Below, one piece after another: positions 9,249 through 18,723 of a DNA stretch of 64,000 nucleotides (positions within the stretch are counted from its first letter, which is position 1; every line of letters starts with the position of its first letter). The DNA is from JACCXG01 sp963785755 (lineage in GTDB: Bacteria > Acidobacteriota > Vicinamibacteria > Vicinamibacterales > 2-12-FULL-66-21): the NCBI GenBank assembly GCA_963785755.1, contig CAWAXG010000013.1, positions 558,001 through 622,000 of the forward strand, in the 5' to 3' direction. The notes beneath the pieces are model-generated. The model was not told where the DNA came from. It worked only from the letters and a program-made list of their open reading frames with translations, and ran no database searches. The position numbers were made by a program, and so were the translations under genes.

Positions 9249-10133
9249 TCACCGATTCAGACGAGTTCCCCGCCCAGGGATGCTTTCGGCGACTGCTGCG
9301 AAGTCCGCGTCCCCGCGGCCGTCGGCGATTGCTGCGTCGAACAGATCGGCGGCGGTGGCTGCGGTTCTCAGGGGGACGCCGCAGCGCCTCGCCTCCGCGA
9401 TCGCATAGGCCAGGTCCTTGCGCATCAGCTTGAGGCAGAAGTTGACGCCGTAGTCGCGCGCCATCATGCGGGCGCCGACGGTCTTCACGAGCGGGCTGCC
9501 GGGCGCACCGTTCATGACTATGTTCATCGCGGCCGCGGGATCGAGGCCGCAGCACTCGGCGAACGCCAGCGCCTCGCCGAGCGCGACGGTCTGCACGGCG
9601 GACATGAAGTTGTTGACCAGCTTCATCCGCGCGCCGCTCGCGACCGGCCCGAGATGCACGACGTCCCGGCTCATCGGCCGCAACACCGGCTTCGCCCGCT
9701 CGACGTCGGCCGCGTCACCGCCGACGAGGAACAGCACTTCGCCGCTTGCCGCGTGCGGTTTGCTGCCGGTGACCGGCGCGTCGATGAACGCACACTGACG
9801 GGCCTTCGCCAGCCGCGCCAGTTCGAGCACCCATTCCGGCGACAGCGTGCTGCACTCGATGGCCAGCGCTCCCGGCTTGACGCCCGCGAGCGCGCCGCGC
9901 TCGCCGGTCCAGATCGCGCGTGACGCGCCGTCGTCCGCCACCATGCCGATGATCACATCAGCGCGTTCGGCTGCCTCGCGAGGCGACCCGGCGATCGCCG
10001 CGCCGCGTTGACGGAGCGGCTCCGCGCGATCGGCGGATCGGTTCCACACGGTGAGGTCGAACCCCGCGTTGATCAGCCGCGGCGCCATTCCACTCCCCAT
10101 CACCCCAAGGCCGAGAAATGCGACATGAGTCAT
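9249..10133 (-). CDS. NAD(P)-dependent beta-hydroxyacid dehydrogenase (3-hydroxyisobutyrate / tartronate-semialdehyde reductase family)
   Basis: The 294-residue protein has an N-terminal Rossmann motif GLGVMGSGMA (residues 8-16), the family substrate signature DAPVTGSKPHAASG (118-131) and the catalytic Lys in GARMKLVNNF (K171). Family members reduce or oxidise 3-hydroxyacids such as 3-hydroxyisobutyrate, tartronate semialdehyde or succinic semialdehyde. Proximity to the urate/allantoin genes makes a role in glyoxylate salvage possible. No glyoxylate carboligase is present, so the substrate is not assigned. Confidence 0.85.
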   Translation of the reverse strand: MTHVAFLGLGVMGSGMAPRLINAGFDLTVWNRSADRAEPLRQRGAAIAGSPREAAERADVIIGMVADDGASRAIWTGERGALAGVKPGALAIECSTLSPEWVLELARLAKARQCAFIDAPVTGSKPHAASGEVLFLVGGDAADVERAKPVLRPMSRDVVHLGPVASGARMKLVNNFMSAVQTVALGEALAFAECCGLDPAAAMNIVMNGAPGSPLVKTVGARMMARDYGVNFCLKLMRKDLAYAIAEARRCGVPLRTAATAADLFDAAIADGRGDADFAAVAESIPGRGTRLNR

Positions 10134-10760
10134 GACCCCCTATCGTAGCTGATTGGCTCGACCGGCGGCTTCGAACCGCTGCAGGACGAAACACGCCGCG
10201 CACGTACCTTCCTCGGCCTGGGCACGTTTTTGACGAGACGCGGATTTGCGCGGATCCACGCGGATCACGCACAACGGCGAGCGTCGCGATCCGCGGGGGC
10301 GCGAGCGGTCGGGCCCGCGCTCCGCGCGACGATCCGCGATTCGTGAATCTTTTTGCACGCTCGCCCTCAGATAGGCATCGCAGAGGCAATCGGGACAGCA
10401 ACGATCACTGCCGAGATCGACGCGACGCTCCGCACTGACGATCTCGTCCCGCCACGCGTCACACGATTCATCACGACGCCGAGACGCTTGTCCCGCCACA
10501 CATCACACGTTTCATCACGACGCTCGTCACGCGATTCGACGCGATGGATTCGACGATCCGTCGCACCGGTATCGTGCGTCTGACGCAGTCGAAAACACGC
10601 ACGTACGACGAGTACAGATCGACTCGCGATCATGGCATCCAGATTGGAGCCGCTATTCGTCACTGAACTCGCGATGCACCGTTCGTCACGCAAGTCATCA
10701 CGACCGCAACCGAACTTCCTCTTCATCGAAGTGCAGTTCACCATCACAAGGAGCAATCTC
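10134..10760. other. Gene-free 627-base interval upstream of the TonB receptor
   Basis: I see no convincing coding sequence here. It contains CGCGGATC-type iterations at about 10235-10270, a pair of 34-base imperfect direct repeats at 10446-10523, and further TCATCACGACG-like motifs up to about 10750. The promoter of the receptor gene must lie here, but no clear -35/-10 pair was identified. A good Shine-Dalgarno, AAGGAG (10748-10753), precedes the receptor start. Confidence 0.7.
10446..10523 (+). repeat. Two imperfect 34-base direct repeats, period 44
   Basis: Copy A at 10446-10479 and copy B at 10490-10523 start with GTCCCGCCAC and end with TTCATCACGACGC. They differ at three positions. They lie about 240-315 bases upstream of the TonB receptor start, where tandem regulator sites could be. 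No regulator is known. Confidence 0.75.
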
Positions 10761-13700
10761 ATGTACGCACGTTTGAGCGCATGGCTCCTCGTGCTGGCTT
10801 TGGTGCTGACCGCACAAGCCAGCGCGCAGGAGCGCTTCGGCACTCTGCAGGGACGAGTGACCGATCAACAAGGGGCCGCGATACCTGGTGTGACGGTATC
10901 CGTGACCAGCCTCACGTCGGGAGAGACGCGCACGTTTCTTACCGATGTCAACGGCCAGTTCCTCGCGTCCGATCTGAACCCGGGCCGCTACAAGGTCCTC
11001 TTCGAGCTCGCCGGGTTCACCCGGGTCGAGCGTCCCGACGTCAGCGTCGCCCTCGGACGCTCGTTCGAGGTCAACACCGAGATGAGCGTCGGCGCCGTGA
11101 CCGAATCGGTACAGGTCACCGCGGAGGCGTCCCCGCTCGTCGACAACCGCAGCACCCTCATCGCGCACAACGTCAGCGCCGAGGAATTCGATCGACTGCC
11201 GAAGGGACGGTCGTTCCAGTCGATCGCGCTGACCGCGCCGTCGGTCAACGCCGGTGAAGTCGAGGGCGGCTTTCAGGTGAACGGCGCGAGCGGTGCCGAG
11301 AACGGCTTCACCGTCGACGGCATTACGACCAACTCGTTGATCAACGGCCAGTCGCGCCAGAACACCGTGTTCGAGTACCTGCAGGAAGTGCAGGTCAAGA
11401 CCAGCGGCATCTCGGCCGAGTACGGCGGGGCGCTCGGCGGCGTGATCAGCGCCGTTACCAAGAGCGGCGGCAACGTGTTCCGCGGCGAGGGGCATTACTA
11501 CTACGAGGGCAGTGCCCTTGCGGTCGCGCCGGTGGAGCGGCTGGTGCTCGATCCAAGCACCGAGGCCACCTCGTTCTACGTGCAGGACAACGAGAACAAG
11601 AGCCGCCACGGCGAGTTCGGCGGATCGATCGGCGGCCCGATCCTCAGAGATCGGCTGTTCTTCTTCGGTTCGTATTCGCCGCGCACGGAGAACCGCGACA
11701 ATCTCTACAACTTCACCGACGGCAGCAGCACGTTCAACAACCAGATCTGGCGGCAGCAGATGTTCGGGAAGCTGACGTACACGAATCGGCGGGTCACCGC
11801 CAACTGGTCGACGCTGTGGACGCCCACGGACTCCGACGGCAGCATCTTCGGCTACAACGGCGACACGCCAAACGCCAACAGCACCACGCTCGCCTCGTAC
11901 GAGCCGAACCGCCTCATCGGCTACGAGATCAACCAGGTGAACACGAGCGGGACGGCCGACGTCCGCCTCACGCCGACGGCGTACTTCAGCGTCAGGGGCG
12001 GTTATTTCCACGACCGCTACAGCGACACCGGCATCCCGCAGACCACCAACTACCGCTACGGCTCGGCGGCGACCGCGGAGCAGGGCATTCCCGCGGCGCT
12101 CCAGGGCCCGCTGAACTTCGAGAACACGCCCCGGGCGCTGATCACCGACTTCGACACGACCAAGCGGTCCAACTTCAACGTCGATTACAACCACTACTTC
12201 AACGCGCTGGGCACCCACTCGCTGCGGGCCGGCTACGGCTTCCAGCACGTGGTCAACGATATCAACTCGTACTATCCCGGCGGCTACGTCGATCTCCTGT
12301 TCGGCCGCTCGTTCACCTTCGGCGGCGTCACGACCGGCACCGGCACCTACGGGTATTACGCCGTTCACGACCGGCGGATCGCGAACCAGGCGGGCAGCGA
12401 CATTCACTCGCTCTACGTTCAGGATCAGTGGACGGTCGGCAGCCGCGTGACCCTGAATCTGGGCCTGCGGACGGAGAACGAGAACATCCCGGACTTCCGG
12501 CCCGAGGCCGATGGCTCGGCGGCGATCAAGTTCGGCATGGAGGACAAGCTCGCACCTCGCCTGGGCGCGGCGTTCGACGTCTTCGGCAACGGCCGCATGA
12601 AAGTGTTCGGCAGCTGGGGCCTGTACTACGACTGGACCAAGTACGAGCTGCCGCGCGGATCGTTCGGCGCCGAGACCTGGTGCACGAACTACCGCGCGCT
12701 CGATACGCTGGATTTCGGCAGCCTGAACCTCAACAACATGCCGGGACGCGATCTGTGGGTCACGCCGGGCACGTGCCGCGACCGCCGCTTCCAGGCCGAA
12801 GTCGATCCCTCGATCAAGCCGATGCGGCAGTCGAGCACCAGCGGCGGCCTCGAGTATCAGCTCGGGCGCAACGGCGTCATCACCGCCCACTACATTCACA
12901 ACGACCTGCTCGAGACGATCGAGGACATCGGCTTCCTCACGCCGCAGGGTGACGAAGGCTACGTGATCGGCAATCCCGGGAGCGGCCTCAGCTCGCTGCA
13001 GTACGCGTCGGGCGCCACGCCGCTCGGCTTTGCGACGCCGCGCCCGAAGCGTCAGTACGATGCCCTGGAGCTGGGATACAACAAGCGCTTCGCCAACAAC
13101 TGGTTCTTCAGCGCCAACTACACGTTGAGCCGCCTGTATGGCAACTACGCCGGTCTCGCGTCGTCTGACGAGATCACGACCCCGACGACCGGCGGCAGTT
13201 CCGCAACGGCGCAGCAGCAGGCGGGGAGCATCGCGCGTCCCGGCGGCAACACGAATCGCGCGTGGGACAGCGACGAACTGTTGTGGGATTCCAGAGGCAA
13301 TGTCGGTCTGCTCGGACGCCTCGCGACCGACCGGCCGCACGTGGTGAAGCTGTACGGCGCCTACGATTTCTCGTTCGGCACCCAGGTGGGCGCGTTCTTC
13401 TACGGTGGGAGCGGCACGCCCGTCTACACCTACGTCACCTCGACGCACAGCGCGGACCTCTTCGTTGAAGGGCGCGAAGGCTTCTACGAGAACGGTCAGG
13501 TCACCCAGGGCAAGCGCACGCCCAACCTGTACCGGACCGATCTCCTCCTCAGCCACGAGGTCGGGCTCTCCGGCCTGAAGCGCCTGCGCTTCGAGCTGAA
13601 CGTGCTGAACCTGTTCAACCAGCAGACCGCGCGCCACATCTTCAACTACCTGAACAAAGGCGCGATCATCCCCGATCGCCAGTCTTCGTTCATCGACCTG

Positions 13701-13853
13701 GCCAATGTCGACCTCTCGCAGGGTTACGACTACCTCGCGCTGATCAATGCCACGACCGACGGCGCGGCACAGGCCTACGATCCGCGCTATGGCAAGGGCG
13801 ACCTGTTCGAGCCCGGCCGCCGCGCGTATGCGACGGTGAAGTTCATGTTCTAG
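10761..13853 (+). CDS. TonB-dependent receptor with carboxypeptidase-regulatory N-terminal domain (Oar-like)
   Basis: This is a 1030-residue outer-membrane protein. It has a signal peptide (cleavage near AQASAQ), then a carboxypeptidase-regulatory-like domain (about 25-110: GTLQGRVTDQQGAAIPGVTV, then FLTDVNGQF and PGRYKVLFELAGF). A plug region follows (VNGASGAENGFTVDGITTNS, then EYGGALGGVISAVTKSGGNVF) and a long beta-barrel ending in an aromatic residue (ATVKFMF). Such receptors import large substrates with TonB energy or act as adhesion/secretion proteins (Oar of myxobacteria). The substrate is unknown. ATG 10761 has an AAGGAG seven bases upstream. The gene is followed by a strong terminator. 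Confidence 0.93.
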   Translation: MYARLSAWLLVLALVLTAQASAQERFGTLQGRVTDQQGAAIPGVTVSVTSLTSGETRTFLTDVNGQFLASDLNPGRYKVLFELAGFTRVERPDVSVALGRSFEVNTEMSVGAVTESVQVTAEASPLVDNRSTLIAHNVSAEEFDRLPKGRSFQSIALTAPSVNAGEVEGGFQVNGASGAENGFTVDGITTNSLINGQSRQNTVFEYLQEVQVKTSGISAEYGGALGGVISAVTKSGGNVFRGEGHYYYEGSALAVAPVERLVLDPSTEATSFYVQDNENKSRHGEFGGSIGGPILRDRLFFFGSYSPRTENRDNLYNFTDGSSTFNNQIWRQQMFGKLTYTNRRVTANWSTLWTPTDSDGSIFGYNGDTPNANSTTLASYEPNRLIGYEINQVNTSGTADVRLTPTAYFSVRGGYFHDRYSDTGIPQTTNYRYGSAATAEQGIPAALQGPLNFENTPRALITDFDTTKRSNFNVDYNHYFNALGTHSLRAGYGFQHVVNDINSYYPGGYVDLLFGRSFTFGGVTTGTGTYGYYAVHDRRIANQAGSDIHSLYVQDQWTVGSRVTLNLGLRTENENIPDFRPEADGSAAIKFGMEDKLAPRLGAAFDVFGNGRMKVFGSWGLYYDWTKYELPRGSFGAETWCTNYRALDTLDFGSLNLNNMPGRDLWVTPGTCRDRRFQAEVDPSIKPMRQSSTSGGLEYQLGRNGVITAHYIHNDLLETIEDIGFLTPQGDEGYVIGNPGSGLSSLQYASGATPLGFATPRPKRQYDALELGYNKRFANNWFFSANYTLSRLYGNYAGLASSDEITTPTTGGSSATAQQQAGSIARPGGNTNRAWDSDELLWDSRGNVGLLGRLATDRPHVVKLYGAYDFSFGTQVGAFFYGGSGTPVYTYVTSTHSADLFVEGREGFYENGQVTQGKRTPNLYRTDLLLSHEVGLSGLKRLRFELNVLNLFNQQTARHIFNYLNKGAIIPDRQSSFIDLANVDLSQGYDYLALINATTDGAAQAYDPRYGKGDLFEPGRRAYATVKFMF

Positions 13854-13891
13854 GGGGGCAATTCGCGAGGCTTCGGCGCCCGCGAAGATGA

Positions 13892-13924
13892 CGCCGGCCG
13901 GAGAAATCCGGCCGGCGTTTTTTT
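13892..13924 (+). terminator. Rho-independent terminator of the TonB receptor gene
   Basis: A perfect 10-bp stem CGCCGGCCGG / CCGGCCGGCG with loop AGAAAT is followed directly by seven T. It lies 38 bases after the receptor stop codon. Confidence 0.95.
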
Positions 13925-14016
13925 GTGAGGTTGCGTCGCCCTAATCGCTGACGACGGCGCTGCCGCGCAACCCGTGTCTTCGGATCAGGTCCGCAGCCTT
14001 CCCACGACTTCTGCGG

Positions 14017-15292
14017 TCACGTCACGTGCTGGACGGCGCCCTCGAGCGATCGAATCTCCCGAATCGTCAACAGGATGATGACGAACGCGATGACATGAAA
14101 CGTCCCGACGATGCTGAACACGACTCCATAGCCGAGCCCGCTGTCGAGGATCCGGCCGGCGACGAGATTGAACACCACGCCGCCCATCGCGCCGCCGAAA
14201 CCAACCAGGCCCGCGACCGAGGCGACGATGCGGCGGGGGAAGAGATCGGTCGGCACGATCATGACCAGGGTCGACCAGGATTGCTGACCGAAGAACGCGA
14301 TGCTGAAGAGCACGATCGCCAGATCAGTCGGGGCATGCGTGACGAAGACGATGAGCGGCATCACCGCGGCGCTCGCCCCAAGTGCGAGCTTCCTCGCGGC
14401 GTTCAACGAGAAGTTGCGCCGCAGCAGCCAGCCGGAGAACCATCCGCCCACGAGGCAGCCGACACCCGCGGCCGCGTACGGGATCCACGCGTAATACCCG
14501 ACCTGCTTCACGTCGAAGCCGCGCACGTCGTAGAGGTACTTCGGGAGCCAGAACAGATAGAAGTACCAGGCGGCGTCGCTCATGAATTTGGCCAGCACCA
14601 GCCCCCACACCTGCGGATACGTCAGCAGCTGCGGCCAGGACGTCCTGGTTCCGCTGGCAACAGCCGGGGCCGCCAGCACTTCGGCGAGCTCGTCGCGCTC
14701 CCGAGAGGAGAGCTCCGCGTACTTCGCGGCTGGCTGGTACATCCGGATCCACCAGATGGTCCACAGGAACCCGGCGATGCCGGTCGCGACAAACACGACC
14801 CGCCAGCTCGCCATGCTGAGGATTGCCGCAATCGCGGGCGGCGCGATGACGGCGCCGGCTGCGGTGCCGGCGTTGATGATGCCCATCGCCAGCGACCGTT
14901 CGCGCGCCGGGAACCACTCCGCGACCGCCTTGGTTGCCGCGGGGAACCCGCCGCCCTCGCCGACGCCGAGCAGGAACCGGCTCACGAGCAGCGACCGGAA
15001 TCCGGTCGCGAACGCGTGGCTGGCCGACGCAATCGACCAGCCAATCATGATCAGCAGCAGCCCGCGCCGCGTCCCCAGCCAGTCGACGAGCGCTCCGCCG
15101 CCCGCGTACATGAACGCATAGGCGAGCAGGAACGCCGCCTGCAGCTGCGAGAACTGCGGTATTGGTGAGCGGAATGTCGCGCTGGACCGCCGCGATCGCG
15201 ACCGACAGGGCCTGACGATCGAGATAGCTGATCGCGATCGCCGCGCTCAGAATTGCCGCGATGTGCCAGCGGATGGTTCGGATGATGGGCAA
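14017..15292 (-). CDS. MFS transporter (anion:cation symporter / hexuronate type), frameshifted
   Basis: This is a polytopic transporter of about 12 helices. The N-terminal frame reads MPIIRTIRWHIAAILSAAIA then ISYLDRQALSVA, typical of the ACS family (ExuT, GudP, tartrate carriers). At about 15157 an extra G shifts the frame. The rest (QFSQLQAAFLLAYAFMYAGG, the DWLGTRRGLLL loop, FLLGVGEGGGFPAATKAVAEWF) is in the next frame. With the base removed the protein is 424 residues, normal for the family. The start at 15292 is TTG. A carboxylate or sugar-acid substrate is likely but not proven. Confidence 0.86.
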
Positions 15293-15298
15293 ATCTTA

Positions 15299-15366
15299 AT
15301 CCCTGATCCCTGATCCCTGATCCCGAGACAAACCCGAGCCCCCAGTCCCGAGCCCCGAGTCCCGGA
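15299..15366 (+). repeat. GATCCCT iterations followed by CCCGAGTCCCGAG iterations
   Basis: Three to four ATCCCTG units (15299-15324) pass directly into CCCGAG(T/C)CC units (15324-15366) that end at the stop codon of the AsmA-like gene. The same two modules occur nested at 24391-24672; here only one half of that arrangement is present. Confidence 0.75.
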
Positions 15367-15367
15367 C

Positions 15368-16870
15368 TCATTTCTTCTTGAACAGCCCTTCGAGAAACGA
15401 TGTCGCCCGCCGCTTCAGCTCGTTGCCGAGCGCGCGGCGGGTTGCGGCGGCCAGATCCGGGGTCACCGTTGGCTGCTGCAGCGTGCCGCTTATCGCAACC
15501 GGGACAACCACCCGCCCGTCCTGCTGCGCGTAGCGGCGGAGATCGGTGCCGGCCTGCGCGGTGAGCTCGTCCGAGAGGATCACGTCGGCACGCGCTTGAG
15601 CCGCGCCGCTGATGATCCTCAGCGATCCGGTCCCGGACATGTCGAAGTCACGCGAGGCCATCATCAGCGAACTGGAGGTCAGGACGCCGTCGGCCAGCGA
15701 GAAGTCGCCGCCGAGGCGCGAGAAGGCGGATCCGGATCCCTCCGGCGGCGCCCCGGACGGCTTCCCGAATGCCAGCACGATCGTCCTCACCATCTCGAGG
15801 TTCGGCAGGCTGCCATCGGTGACAGCGGCACTGATGCTGCCGCGTGACGTCTGCATCAGCGTCTGCGCCTCGGAGCCGCGGCCGGTCAGCGCCACGGATC
15901 CTCCGAGCTTTCCGGTCACACCGCCCGGGGAGCCGCTGGCCTTCAGCAGCTCGACGACGTCGAGGCCGTCGAGGCGGCCGTTCAGACGCAGTTGCGGTGT
16001 TGGCTGACGGCTGTCGATGTCGAGCCGTCCCGCGAACGTGCCGCCGAAGGTCCGCATGGTCAGCGGCGCCAGCGCGATCCGGGCCGGCGCGATGTCAATC
16101 GTGCTGCTCAGATCGTGAAAGGTGTAAGTCGCGAACTGGCCGCTGGGCGCGGTGATCTTGATCGCGACGTGCATCGGCACCGCGGCGCCGCCGCCCTGCG
16201 CGCCGCTTCCCGACGTCGTCGTCATGGCGGAGGCGATCGAGATGATTTCGTCGAGATCGAGCGGATCCGCCGTCGCCTCGAAGGAGGCCTCCAACCGGGC
16301 GAGACTGCTGACCACTCCCGCGGCGCGAAGCTGCGTGCGTTCCGCCCGGGCCGTGAGTTGCCGGACGTCGAGCCGATCGCCATCGAGAGAGGACTCGAGA
16401 TCGACACGAAGCGAGTGCTTGCCGCCCGTCAAGACCAGATTTCGAAACTCGATCAACTGCACCGACGCGACGGTGAACTGTGAGCCGGTGGCTGAGCTCT
16501 GCGGTGAAGGCGATGAGGAGGCGACCAGCGGGAACGGCAGCGGCAGCGCGACGCGGCTGTCGTGGACGATGACTTCGGCTTCGGAGACCTGACGCGACCA
16601 CAGCCCGCGAAGGCCCACGGCGATCCGGATCGTGCCGACGCTGATCGCTTCGGGCGTCCCGATCGTGACGTCATGGAGATCGATCGCGGCGCGGGGAAAG
16701 ACCGAGACGGCGGCTGATCCGACCCTGACCGGCTGACCCAGTTGCGCCGCGATCTGCTGTTCCAGCGTCGATCGGATGAGGTCGGAGGCCAGCGTGGCAC
16801 GGACGAACGCGTACCCGGCGACGAGCAGGACGACGAGGACGATCAGCGCAACGAGAAGCTTGCGTCGCAT
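15368..16870 (-). CDS. AsmA family protein
   Basis: The 500-residue protein has an N-terminal membrane anchor (MRRKLLVALIVLVVLLVAGY) and then AsmA-like sequence: VRVGSAAVSVFPRAAIDLHDVTIG near the N-terminus and an AsmA C-terminal domain with GGTFAGRLDIDSRQPTPQLR and SGTGSLRIISG. AsmA-like proteins are bridge-like lipid-transport factors between inner and outer membrane, related to TamB. A second, much larger member of this superfamily is at 51861-55985. It ends directly at a repeat. Confidence 0.85.
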   Translation of the reverse strand: MRRKLLVALIVLVVLLVAGYAFVRATLASDLIRSTLEQQIAAQLGQPVRVGSAAVSVFPRAAIDLHDVTIGTPEAISVGTIRIAVGLRGLWSRQVSEAEVIVHDSRVALPLPFPLVASSSPSPQSSATGSQFTVASVQLIEFRNLVLTGGKHSLRVDLESSLDGDRLDVRQLTARAERTQLRAAGVVSSLARLEASFEATADPLDLDEIISIASAMTTTSGSGAQGGGAAVPMHVAIKITAPSGQFATYTFHDLSSTIDIAPARIALAPLTMRTFGGTFAGRLDIDSRQPTPQLRLNGRLDGLDVVELLKASGSPGGVTGKLGGSVALTGRGSEAQTLMQTSRGSISAAVTDGSLPNLEMVRTIVLAFGKPSGAPPEGSGSAFSRLGGDFSLADGVLTSSSLMMASRDFDMSGTGSLRIISGAAQARADVILSDELTAQAGTDLRRYAQQDGRVVVPVAISGTLQQPTVTPDLAAATRRALGNELKRRATSFLEGLFKKK

Positions 16871-16917
16871 TTATGCCGCGTAGTCTACGCTCCGGTCGTG
16901 GACTACGCGGCGGTTCA

Positions 16918-17151
16918 TCAGCGTTCGCTACGCAGCCCCTCCGGCACGATGTTCTCCTCGGCCCAGTCCCATGAGTCGCCGGTATCTCGACCGGAGGAAC
17001 CCTGGGCCCGTTCCCCCTCCGGCTGTCCGGCCGGAGCGTTGGTCGTCTCAGCCGGCTCGGCCGTGGCGTCGCTGAATTGGTCTGATGCACCTGTGTCAGG
17101 AGTGCGCGGCTCGGATTCCCCTGGCGCACGCTCCTCGGCCCTGCTTGGCAT
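16918..17151 (-). CDS. Small disordered acidic protein, unknown function
   Basis: This 77-residue frame is dominated by Glu, Asp, Ser, Thr, Pro and Gly, ending in SWDWAEENIVPEGLRSER. There is no signal peptide or membrane segment. Support comes from an excellent GGAGG five bases before the ATG at 17151 and from its position in an otherwise empty 406-base gap. The ordered, aromatic C-terminal stretch may be a binding motif. No family is recognised, and it could still be chance. Confidence 0.45.
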   Translation of the reverse strand: MPSRAEERAPGESEPRTPDTGASDQFSDATAEPAETTNAPAGQPEGERAQGSSGRDTGDSWDWAEENIVPEGLRSER

Positions 17152-17276
17152 GTGTGCCTCCGATCAGTCGGCGATCTGCGAATCGGGTGCCACGAACGCA
17201 CCGCACGGAACTCGCATTCTACGCCTTGGGACGGCCGGGCGCTCAGCGATATACACTGCCGGTCCGGAGATTCCTC

Positions 17277-18713
17277 ATGCATTCCGCGTCCACCGCCGTC
17301 CGCCTGAGTTTCGCCGCCGTGGCGATCGTCGTTTCCCTGCCGATCCTGATGGATGCCCGGCAGTCGCCGCCCGGGCCAACCGACGCTGCCTCGCGAATCG
17401 AACGGCCGTTCGGCACGCTCCGGGAGCAGGCCGCCATGCAGCAGGAGTGGCTGCGCAAACGGCTCGACACGTTCCTGCCGCCGCTGCTGCGCAAGCACGG
17501 GATCGATCTGTGGGTAGTCCCGATGCGGGAATACACCGAGGACCCGATCTTCACGGCGATCGCGGCGCCAACGACATTCGCGGCGCGGCGGCGGACGATC
17601 TACGTGTTCTTCGACCGGTGCGCCGGCGCCGGCACCGCGCCGGCGGCGTCGTGCGTCGAACGCATCGCGCTCGGCGGGACCTCGCAGGGAGGCGTCTTCG
17701 AAGCGCGGCGGTCGGCTCGCGCGGCGGCCGCCGACGTCGGCCGCGGGCAGCAGGCGGAGCTCTGGGGCGACGAGCAATGGCAGGTGCTGAAGACCGTCAT
17801 CGAAGAACGGAATCCGCGCGTCATCGGCATCAATCGATCGACGGTCTTCGCGTTCTCGGATGGGTTGACGAGCGGCGAGCTGAAGGGCATGACCGCGGCG
17901 CTCGGTGAACGATGGACGTCGCGTACTCGCGAGGCGGAGTTTCTTCCGCTCGAGCTCATCGCGTCGCGGCTGCCGGAAGAAGAAGAGTTCTTCACCCGGA
18001 TGCAGGAGCTGGTCTGGTCTCTGACGCAGTCGATGTTCTCGTCGAAGATGATCACGGTCGGCAAGACGCGGACGAGCGATCTGGTGTGGTGGTGGCGGCA
18101 GCGCGTCAACGACCTCGGCCTCGACACCTGGTTCCAGCCGAGCGTCGACGTGCAGCGCAAGGGCAAGACCGCCGAGGAGCTCGGCGACGATCCCTTCATC
18201 GAGCCGGGCGATCTGCTGCATTGCGACGTCGGCATCACGGTCGCGCGCCTCAACACCGACACGCAGCACCTGGCCTACGTGCTGCAGCCCGATGAGAGCG
18301 ATGCCCCCGACGGTCTCCGCCGCGCGCTCGCCAACGCCAACGCCCTGCAGGACATCGTCATGTCGGAGATTCGTCCGGGACGATCCGGCAACGAGATTCT
18401 CGCGGCGTCACGCGCGAAAATGCAGGCAGCAAAGATCACCGGCACGATCTATTCGCACCCCGTCGGCCTCCACGGCCACGGCGCAGGACCGCTGATCGGC
18501 CTCTGGGACTATCAGGACGGCGTCGCGGGCCGCGGCGACGCGAAAGTGATCCCGAGCATGTGGTACTCGATCGAGCTGCAGGCGACCACGCCCGTCCCGG
18601 AATGGGGCGGCCAGCAGGTCCGGATGGCGCAGGAAGAGGACGCGATCATCGGCGCCGACGGCAAGATCCGCTGGGCGCTGCGGCGCCAGGACAAGCTCTT
18701 CCTGATTCGCTGA
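17277..18713 (+). CDS. Secreted M24 family metallopeptidase (Xaa-Pro aminopeptidase-like)
   Basis: This is a 478-residue protein with an N-terminal signal sequence. The pita-bread metal ligands are visible in the C-terminal half: Asp in LLHCDVGI, Asp in NTDTQHLAYVL, His in HPVGLHGHGAGP, Glu in YSIELQ and Glu in AQEEDAII. The N-terminal half (to about residue 250) is the creatinase-like domain. Members cleave dipeptides or N-terminal residues before proline, probably periplasmically here. ATG 17277 has a GGAGA six bases upstream. The gene overlaps nothing and is followed after 10 bases by the OGFr-domain gene. Confidence 0.88.
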   Translation: MHSASTAVRLSFAAVAIVVSLPILMDARQSPPGPTDAASRIERPFGTLREQAAMQQEWLRKRLDTFLPPLLRKHGIDLWVVPMREYTEDPIFTAIAAPTTFAARRRTIYVFFDRCAGAGTAPAASCVERIALGGTSQGGVFEARRSARAAAADVGRGQQAELWGDEQWQVLKTVIEERNPRVIGINRSTVFAFSDGLTSGELKGMTAALGERWTSRTREAEFLPLELIASRLPEEEEFFTRMQELVWSLTQSMFSSKMITVGKTRTSDLVWWWRQRVNDLGLDTWFQPSVDVQRKGKTAEELGDDPFIEPGDLLHCDVGITVARLNTDTQHLAYVLQPDESDAPDGLRRALANANALQDIVMSEIRPGRSGNEILAASRAKMQAAKITGTIYSHPVGLHGHGAGPLIGLWDYQDGVAGRGDAKVIPSMWYSIELQATTPVPEWGGQQVRMAQEEDAIIGADGKIRWALRRQDKLFLIR

Positions 18714-18723
18714 CGCGCCTGCG

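Noticed and set aside
10698..13637. Antisense open frame of 979 codons inside the TonB receptor
   Set aside because: Compositional shadow; the plus strand encodes a signal peptide, plug and barrel.
16671..18269. Long minus-strand open frame of about 530 codons across the M24 gene
   Set aside because: It is the antisense frame of the metallopeptidase; the plus strand carries all metal-ligand motifs and the protein-like composition.
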